A stretch of 33,944 nucleotides of DNA. It comes from a virus. The translations under genes and the position numbers were made by a program. Positions 27,994 through 33,944 of this stretch are shown here, piece after piece (position 1 is the stretch's first letter; every line of letters begins with the position of its first letter). The stretch is from IMG/VR virus record IMGVR_UViG_3300038825_000273, positions 1-33,944 of that record. The stretch is one strand, 5' to 3'. Under the pieces are notes generated by a model, which had not been told where the DNA came from, made no database searches, and saw only the letters and a list, made by a program, of their open reading frames with translations.

Positions 27994-30384
27994 TTAAAAA
28001 GTTGCGCTTTCTTCTATTACGCTTACATTGTTTTGTGTGTTGGTTATGTCTGTTTCAGTTACAAATACTTGTTGATTGCCTAAGATAGTGCTAGTGTTGG
28101 TTACTGGAGTAATAGCTGCTCCTCCTCCTGCTGCTCCTGCTCCATCTGCACTTACATTTTGCGATTCTGAGGTTACAGGACTGCCTCCACCTTGATAAGA
28201 TGTTGCTTTAATTGCTGCTATCTGTGCTATAGTTGTAACTGCTGCTGCTGCCATTGCTATAGCTGTAGCTATTCCAAAATCTGCTTTAGGTGTTTGTGCT
28301 AATATAGACATTTGAGCCTGTGCGCCATTTACTAAAGCCATTGCTATGTTTAGTTTCTTTTCACGTTCAAAACTTGCCTTTCTTAATTGCTCTTTTTTAG
28401 CCTCGTTATCTCCTGCATTCTTTAAGTCTGTTTCTAGTGCTGCGCTATTTAAAGATGAAATAGCTCCTATTATTTGGTTGGCACTTTCTAGCCTTTCTTG
28501 AGTAGCTTCTAAATTTGCTTGTCTTACTGTTTCTATTCTCGCTAAATCTTCATCTGTTGCTTGTTGCTTAATTTCTCCTAGAGCTGTTTCTTTAGCCATT
28601 GTTAGTTCTATTTCTAGCTCTGTAGTTAATAGACCTTGCTCCTCTAAAGTTGCTAAGTTGTTTTGAAAGTCCTCCTCTATTTGTAGCTTTTGTCTTTCTG
28701 TTTCGTCTTGCTCATTTGCTATTTTAGCATCGAATAATAGTTTTTCGTATTCGTCTCTTTTTGCTTGAGCTTCAATCTCTGCTGCGAGTCTTTTATCCTC
28801 CTCTGCTTTGTCTAATTCTGCTAGTGCTTTATGCTTCTTTTGAGCTATAAGCATTTCAGCATCAAAAGTAAGTAACCCTTTCTGCTCTAGTGCCTCAAGT
28901 TCTAACTGGGTATTATATTCTATTTCTGCTCTTGCCCTTTCTCCTTCGTCTTGAATTAATTGTATCTTTAATCTAGCTTGCTCCTCCTCAAATTCTGCTA
29001 AGGCTTTTGCATCTTCTATAAGTTGTTTTCTTTCTTCTTCTCTGCGCTTCTTTCTTTCTTCTGATTTCTTCTTATCGGCATCTGCTTTGGCTTTTGCTGC
29101 TGCTGCTGCTGCTTTTTCCGCCTCTTTATCTGATTCTGTTACAAAGTTATTGTTTTCCTCAATTAAAGCAACTTTCTCACTTAAACTCTTAGCTAGTTCT
29201 TTATAAGAAAGTGCATTTGCTTGCTTCTCGTTTATTAGCCTTTCAGTAGCAGCATCATTTATTTTCTCGTTTAATTTATCACTTGCTTCACTTAATTCAA
29301 AAAACCCTAAAGTACTGTAGTCTGCTACTGCTGCTCCTGCATCATTAAGAAAGCCAACGGCACTCTCGTACCATGCTCTATTATCCTCCTCGCTTGCTAG
29401 CAGTGCCTCTGTTTGCTCTTGAGCTGCCATCTTAATAAGTTCCTGAGCTTGCGCTCTTGCAGTAGCTGCTTCAATATATGCTTTTGTGTTTTTATCGAAG
29501 CGAGATTCAGCCTCTTCTAAAGTTTCTGCCTCCCCTATTGTTTGTCCTACTGTTTCGTTATAAGTTTTTAAAGCCTCCTCTTTACTTATTACTCCCTTTC
29601 TAGCTAAATCAAAAGCGTTCTCTACTTGATTAACTTCTTCGTAAACACTTTCTAACTCTCCAGAAACAGCTTCTAAACTATCGCTTAATGCTTTTTGCTC
29701 CTTAGCTGCTTTAGATGTGTCTTTTGCAAAAGCTAAAAAGGCTGCTCCTGCTGCTGCTATAACTGTAATTAAAATACCAATAGGATTGGCTTTTAAAACA
29801 GCATTGAAAACTTTTTGTGCTACTGTTGCTATTTTAATCTTTCCAGTTAAAACCCCTGTAATAGTTGCATAGGCTTTTTGTGCAGTAGATGCTATCCACT
29901 TAGCTGCTGTGGACTTCTTTAGAGCTATAGTGTCTTTTATCTGTTCAAAAGTTCCTTTTTCTAATAGGTTGTTATAAAGTTTTCTAGCCGAACTAATACC
30001 TTCAATAGCTCCCTTTAAACCCATAGAAACCATAATAGCCTTTTCGATATTCCTACCTACTTCCTCCATTGTTTCAGACTCGCCTCCTAATAAGATAAAT
30101 GAGGTTGTTAAGTCTCCCACTGCACCCGCCACTGATCCGATTTCTGAGGCTACCTGTTCTCTGTCTAGTCCTTCGAAGGATAGCTCCATGTTTTTAATTT
30201 CTGCACTAGTTTGAGCCATTTGAGTCGCAAGCCTTTTAAATTCTTTTTTGCCTGCGTCTGTGCTTCTATTGACTTTTTTAATTTTGTCACTTAACTGTTC
30301 GTAGCCATCCTCTAAGTCTCCTAGAGTCATGCTAGCTTTGTCTGCCTCAATAAATAGTTCTAAACTTATTTTTTCGTCTGCCAT
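27994..30384 (-). CDS. Tape measure protein, 796 aa
   Basis: Sets tail length and may help DNA entry. The N-terminal part is helical (LFIEADKASMTLGDLEDGYEQLSDKIKKVN), residues 201-220 are a hydrophobic segment (PIGILITVIAAAGAAFLAFA) of the kind seen in tape measure proteins after NP, and from about 400 to 690 runs a long charged, alanine- and glutamate-rich coiled coil (EERKKRREEERKQLIEDAKA and similar). Near the C-terminus an alanine-rich stretch (IATAIAMAAAAVTTIAQIAAIKA) and glycine-rich end follow. About 800 residues implies a tail of moderate length, so siphovirus-like morphology. It is 2 nt from the upstream gene. Confidence 0.85.
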   Translation of the reverse strand: MADEKISLELFIEADKASMTLGDLEDGYEQLSDKIKKVNRSTDAGKKEFKRLATQMAQTSAEIKNMELSFEGLDREQVASEIGSVAGAVGDLTTSFILLGGESETMEEVGRNIEKAIMVSMGLKGAIEGISSARKLYNNLLEKGTFEQIKDTIALKKSTAAKWIASTAQKAYATITGVLTGKIKIATVAQKVFNAVLKANPIGILITVIAAAGAAFLAFAKDTSKAAKEQKALSDSLEAVSGELESVYEEVNQVENAFDLARKGVISKEEALKTYNETVGQTIGEAETLEEAESRFDKNTKAYIEAATARAQAQELIKMAAQEQTEALLASEEDNRAWYESAVGFLNDAGAAVADYSTLGFFELSEASDKLNEKINDAATERLINEKQANALSYKELAKSLSEKVALIEENNNFVTESDKEAEKAAAAAAKAKADADKKKSEERKKRREEERKQLIEDAKALAEFEEEQARLKIQLIQDEGERARAEIEYNTQLELEALEQKGLLTFDAEMLIAQKKHKALAELDKAEEDKRLAAEIEAQAKRDEYEKLLFDAKIANEQDETERQKLQIEEDFQNNLATLEEQGLLTTELEIELTMAKETALGEIKQQATDEDLARIETVRQANLEATQERLESANQIIGAISSLNSAALETDLKNAGDNEAKKEQLRKASFEREKKLNIAMALVNGAQAQMSILAQTPKADFGIATAIAMAAAAVTTIAQIAAIKATSYQGGGSPVTSESQNVSADGAGAAGGGAAITPVTNTSTILGNQQVFVTETDITNTQNNVSVIEESATF

Positions 30385-30386
30385 TC

Positions 30387-31040
30387 TTAGTAAGTTTTAA
30401 ATAGTACAAAGTTTGCGCTGTATATTTGGTCTTGGGTTTTAGCTTGACCCCATTCTACTGTGATGTCTAGCGTATTTGCTGAGGTTGTGTCTATAGGTTG
30501 TACGTCTTGAAAAACAAAACCCTCCAGACTTCCTGTGTCTCTATTATATGCAAAATTTCCATTTGTGCAAATGTCTCCAGTTGCTCCGATAGTTGCTATT
30601 GTAAAGTCTAGCTCTAGCTCCCACCCCAAAGCAGTAACTGGACTCAAAGATATTGCTCCAGTAGATGCTAAAGTAGTTGCTCCTGTCTTTATTCTTATAG
30701 TTATAGTATCTCCATTTTGTGCAGAAATTACTCCTCCTATCTTTCCATGATAAGAGTCGCCTACGGTAAAAAAGTCAGCAGGCACAGTTAAGCTACCTTG
30801 CCCAGAACCTATAACGCCTGTTTCTGTGGTTGTGTTAGTTATGGTTGCGCTTTGTATTGTTTGCGCATAAAGACCGTATAAAGTAGCAGGGTTAGGGCTC
30901 CCTAGTATTGTGTCCGTACCTGAGCTATCTCTTAAAGTGTAAGCGTTCGCATTATCGCTATCTATAAAGATATAAAAGTCTCCACTTGGAGGGTTACCTA
31001 AAGTAGTTCCTGCTGCTGTGCCTATTTGTATATTTGCCAT
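30387..31040 (-). CDS. Virion fibre-type beta protein, 217 aa
   Basis: Begins MANIQIGTAAGTTLGNPPSG, then FYIFIDSDNANAYTLRDSSG, and from about residue 90 SYHGKIGGVISAQNGDTITIRIKTG with GWELELDFTIATIGATGDICTNG and a closing TTSANTLDITVEWGQA...SANFVLFKTY. The C-terminal half is a beta-sandwich type I know from tail-fibre or decoration proteins of many phages. Lies just before the tape measure gene. Role in adsorption or decoration is inferred. Confidence 0.65.
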   Translation of the reverse strand: MANIQIGTAAGTTLGNPPSGDFYIFIDSDNANAYTLRDSSGTDTILGSPNPATLYGLYAQTIQSATITNTTTETGVIGSGQGSLTVPADFFTVGDSYHGKIGGVISAQNGDTITIRIKTGATTLASTGAISLSPVTALGWELELDFTIATIGATGDICTNGNFAYNRDTGSLEGFVFQDVQPIDTTSANTLDITVEWGQAKTQDQIYSANFVLFKTY

Positions 31041-31047
31041 TTGTTTA

Positions 31048-31197
31048 TTATTTTAATATTAAGTCTCCGTTTATAACTAGAACGCCCTGCACGTTTAAAC
31101 CTCCGTAGTTAATCATTTGACTGTATTCTATTATCGTTAAAATGTTACTAGAAGCTATGTAATTAACTCCGCTGTATATGTCAGGTATGTATGTCAT
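31048..31197 (-). CDS. Small beta-type protein, 49 aa
   Basis: ATG at 31197, shared one base with the stop of the 965-aa tail gene (TAATG); TAA at 31048-31050. It begins MTYIPDIYSGVNYIASSNIL and ends GGLNVQGVLVINGDLILK, resembling a few rungs of a beta-helix. Position between two virion genes suggests a small fibre or joint component. No family recognised. Confidence 0.55.
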   Translation of the reverse strand: MTYIPDIYSGVNYIASSNILTIIEYSQMINYGGLNVQGVLVINGDLILK

Positions 31198-33944
31198 TAT
31201 ATTATTTTATAAGCTGCTCCATCAAACTGCAAAGTATAGGAGTTGTTTAATGCTGTTATGTTTTTAGTTAGTAACCCATCTATAGAGTTAGGTGCATTTA
31301 CTCTTATTTGTATTGTGTTGTTTAAAGCTATCTTTTTAAAGTTCCAAACTTTGCCGACTGTTGGAAAGTCAGGTAATGAAATAACTATGCTCCCTCCTGA
31401 GGTATCGCATAAGTAAGTACTTACCTTTTCGTCTGCTGTAGTATTTGAGTCTATAGTTACTACGCTACCTGATCCTTTTATTTCTCCATTAATATAAGTT
31501 ACATTTGACTCTGTGACCGTTACATTACTTGTATTAATTAGGGTTATGTTTTCTAGGTTTGACTCTATTACATTATTGTCTCCTTGTATAGTTATGTTTT
31601 TACAGTTAGAGCTTACCTTATTATTGTCTCCTACGATGTCAATGTATTTAGACGTTCTGTTTATGTTATTGCCAGAGCCTTTTACATTTGCGCTTTTCTC
31701 GGTTAGTATGTTATTATTTGACATTAACTTAAAAGAGCTTGCAGGCATCTTCTCGTCTGCTATTTCCTCTGTATATCCTCCTATTAATGGCACAGTAGTA
31801 CTAACAAAATTATCAGCAGTCTTTAGCTTTAAAAACTTACATTCACTTACCTCGTAGCTATTAGGTTTATACTTCACCTCCTGCAATCTGAAAAAGGCAT
31901 TGTCAAAAAAGTATTGTTTCTTAAAATCTAAGTTATAAATGTCTGTAGGGTTTAATAAAAACCATCCAGTAACTAGCTTACTATCTTTGTCTGTTTGCTC
32001 CTCTAATTCCTTTTTATGGTATTTATTATAGAGGTTGTTATTACTTACTGTAATGGTTCCAAAAGTGCTATCCCAATAAATCTCTTTAGGCAATCCGAAG
32101 CCTATATCTTCTGTAGGGTTATAAGGATCATCCCACATACCTGCATACGGGTAAACAGTATAAGATACACTAGTCAAGACACTACCTAAAGAATTTACTA
32201 TTCTTAAGTTCCAACTTTGATTGGTAGGCTTTACTCCATCATAGTATAGTATTCTTATATTTGCGTTTGTTCTAACTGGTTGCAAGTCTTTATCCACTCC
32301 TATAATAGTAGGTATAATTCTATCATGAACTATATCACCTACAGATGGCGTAGGACTAAACATTATATTTTGTGAGTATGAATCGCTATTAAAATCGTTC
32401 TGTATGTCTATCTCTCTATTTGCGTAGACTCTTTGCCATGTTTCCTCGTATAGCTTATTATAGTAGTCCGAATCTTTTTTATAAGAGTAATTGTATCTAG
32501 ATTTGTTTTTAGATGATAACATTTCATATTGAATATCTTTACTAACGTCTAGCTTTTTACTCCAGTCTACCACGTCTGAAACGTAATAGTCCTCTCTAGG
32601 TTCTATAAAAAGTTTTCTAGGGTTGTCTATGTCTGACTCAATATATAGGTTAAACATCTCTACCAAAGCCTTAAAAAAATCTCGTTTCTTTACTTTCTTA
32701 GGTATTGAGTTTCTAAACTCTATTGTGTTTTGACCTAGATAAGTATTGCTCAAAGGTATTACTGCAAAGGTGCTACTATTTTGTAATTGTATTGATAAGC
32801 TACCTGTAGACTCATTTCCTAAGCCATCTCTAAAATTGTTAGTTTCGCCATCGTCAGGAATAAACTCTGCTTTTACTTCTAGGGTTACTTCATCTCCTGA
32901 GTATAAATTTTGTATAGTGTCTACTCTTATTCTGTCTATTGGTGTGTTAGTGTTTGTATATTGCGAGTCGGGTAAGTCTGCTAAATTTACTCTTTGGTTT
33001 AAGTATTCTTGATTTAATGTAAAAGTGTAAGGAGTAGTAGGTACTGGAATAGCAGGATCTATTCTTCTCCATCCCTTGACTTGGTCTACTTGAGTTCCAT
33101 TGACTAAAACATTCAAAGTAATTTGCAAAGTACTTATCATATCCGATGTAGCTGCAAGTCCTGACGATATAGTGCCGAATACATCTATGTAGCCCGTTAC
33201 CTCATAAGTAGAGTCATTTCCTGCGCCTACTGTGAATTTACCAGTAGTAGGGTTGTATTGGTTGTCTGTATCTGTTACCTCTATAGTGGGTTTAATTAAC
33301 TCAAAAGTTCCCTGAGTCGTGGATGTATCTGTACCTGTAGAGTCGTAAATAGGTGTATTTGTTACTGCTTGTATATTTGCTAAATAACTGCTAGTCTTAC
33401 TAAACTCTTTACCGCTAAATGGAATAATTAAACTCCTAAAATATTGGCTATTAAAAAAGGTAGAATCATATTCAAAATCTGCAGCGCTAAACATTCTGTC
33501 TACATATTCCTTTACAAATGTCGCAGGTCTAAAGTCCTCTACTAACCATACAAAATCGTTAGCATCTTTTCCGTAATTCACCATAGGATAAGTATATCCA
33601 TTTCCTTTGACATAAGGCACAGTAACTCCATTTAATTGGTAGGATGTTTCCCAACTTTCAGCTATTCTTTGGATAGTGTAGTCGTGGTCTAGCTCAAACC
33701 AATTCATATCTAGGTCATCTACATAGTCATCTCCAAACTCTGTGAATATATTAGCTAACTCTCCTAATAGAATAACATCATAAGTATAATGCTCATTATC
33801 TAGCTTATTGACTTTCTTTAGCTGTAGTATTCCTTTAAAGACTGCGATGTCATTTATTAAGTAAATCGCATCTGCTTTAAGGTTAGGGTTAAAGGTAGAG
33901 TCTGAGTTAATCTCAAAAATATAATTGAATAGGTCGCTTGTAAC
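31197..33944 (-). CDS. Large tail/baseplate protein with C-terminal fibre region (main part of 965 aa)
   Basis: The frame ends at 31197 and is open past 33944, where it joins the 249-1 segment through the circular join; the true ATG is at 249, so the MNWFELDHDYTIQ methionine at 33707 is internal. After the N-terminal domain come YDHDYT-type and beta-sandwich tail segments; the last ~250 residues have repeated N-rich units (IDIVGDNNKVSSNCKNITIQ, GDNNVIESNLENITLI) with the regularity of a beta-helix, then a closing domain (TAADEKVSTYLCDTSGGSIV-like, IDGLLTKNITALNNSYTLQF) common at ends of tail fibres. Probable baseplate hub plus receptor-binding tip. Confidence 0.82.
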   Translation of the reverse strand, partial: VTSDLFNYIFEINSDSTFNPNLKADAIYLINDIAVFKGILQLKKVNKLDNEHYTYDVILLGELANIFTEFGDDYVDDLDMNWFELDHDYTIQRIAESWETSYQLNGVTVPYVKGNGYTYPMVNYGKDANDFVWLVEDFRPATFVKEYVDRMFSAADFEYDSTFFNSQYFRSLIIPFSGKEFSKTSSYLANIQAVTNTPIYDSTGTDTSTTQGTFELIKPTIEVTDTDNQYNPTTGKFTVGAGNDSTYEVTGYIDVFGTISSGLAATSDMISTLQITLNVLVNGTQVDQVKGWRRIDPAIPVPTTPYTFTLNQEYLNQRVNLADLPDSQYTNTNTPIDRIRVDTIQNLYSGDEVTLEVKAEFIPDDGETNNFRDGLGNESTGSLSIQLQNSSTFAVIPLSNTYLGQNTIEFRNSIPKKVKKRDFFKALVEMFNLYIESDIDNPRKLFIEPREDYYVSDVVDWSKKLDVSKDIQYEMLSSKNKSRYNYSYKKDSDYYNKLYEETWQRVYANREIDIQNDFNSDSYSQNIMFSPTPSVGDIVHDRIIPTIIGVDKDLQPVRTNANIRILYYDGVKPTNQSWNLRIVNSLGSVLTSVSYTVYPYAGMWDDPYNPTEDIGFGLPKEIYWDSTFGTITVSNNNLYNKYHKKELEEQTDKDSKLVTGWFLLNPTDIYNLDFKKQYFFDNAFFRLQEVKYKPNSYEVSECKFLKLKTADNFVSTTVPLIGGYTEEIADEKMPASSFKLMSNNNILTEKSANVKGSGNNINRTSKYIDIVGDNNKVSSNCKNITIQGDNNVIESNLENITLINTSNVTVTESNVTYINGEIKGSGSVVTIDSNTTADEKVSTYLCDTSGGSIVISLPDFPTVGKVWNFKKIALNNTIQIRVNAPNSIDGLLTKNITALNNSYTLQFDGAAYKII
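33846..33944. repeat. Terminal direct repeat, right copy
   Basis: Identical to bases 1-99; see the left copy. The tail gene is in the same frame in both copies, as expected for one circular sequence read past its starting point. Confidence 0.95.

Noticed and set aside
7891-33012. Open frames of 60-144 codons on the plus strand, e.g. 11189-11491, 20562-20945, 26381-26770, 27207-27641 and 31513-31857
   Set aside because: Each lies opposite a convincing minus-strand gene, and the translations are low-complexity serine-, leucine- or valine-rich sequences typical of antisense frames.
1-33944. tRNA genes, CRISPR arrays, insertion sequences, integrase or repressor
   Set aside because: No cloverleaf with a CCA-proximal pattern, regular repeat-spacer series, transposase or recombinase motif was visible on either strand by eye.

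Overview
The window is a complete, circularly assembled genome of a tailed dsDNA bacteriophage. Its first 99 bases are repeated exactly as its last 99 bases (unit length 33,845 bp), and one 965-residue tail gene reads in frame through the join. Every supportable gene is on the minus strand, packed tightly with many TAATG and ATGA overlaps. The DNA is AT-rich, there are no clear Shine-Dalgarno sites, and promoter-like TATATTTG boxes match the Bacteroidota TAnnTTTG element. With the VirE-N type primase-helicase, the DUF3127-like ssDNA-binding protein and the VQNRL-type lysis lipoprotein, this points to a host in Bacteroidota, probably a flavobacterium-like bacterium. I see no integrase, repressor, tRNA or CRISPR array, so a virulent lifestyle is the simplest reading.

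Layout in transcription order (high to low coordinates). Early/middle block: a metallophosphoesterase (18695-17661) starting almost on a promoter-like box, a terminator at about 17.4 kb, then a recombination set (ERF annealing protein, YqaJ-like exonuclease, small unknowns), a stand-alone DnaA domain IV protein, a separately transcribed SSB, a repeat-rich 428-bp gap that is the best origin candidate, a primase-helicase with a structured leader, an SF2 helicase, a VRR-NUC nuclease, an SNF2-like helicase and a beta-class DNA methyltransferase. Next is a run of very small membrane and unknown genes (7293-4480) with a sigma-like protein at its head, a good candidate for the switch to late transcription.

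Late block: small and large terminase, tail assembly chaperones with a T9 frameshift site, a tail-completion-like protein, two large tail/baseplate proteins (one crossing the join), fibre-like proteins, a tape measure protein (so a tail with a measured length, siphovirus-like), then the head genes: XkdF-like protease with a nested scaffold start, major capsid protein, tube-like protein, portal with a C-terminal extension, connector proteins, a LamG virion protein. The lysis cassette (holin-like, amidase, second small membrane protein, unimolecular-spanin-like lipoprotein) closes the circle just before the early promoter.

The most unusual signals are non-coding: a 33-nt element ending at four late start codons, one of them inside the protease gene; five copies of an 11-nt promoter-like word; an attenuator-like leader and inverted-repeat cluster before the primase-helicase; and a large terminase with no ordinary start codon.
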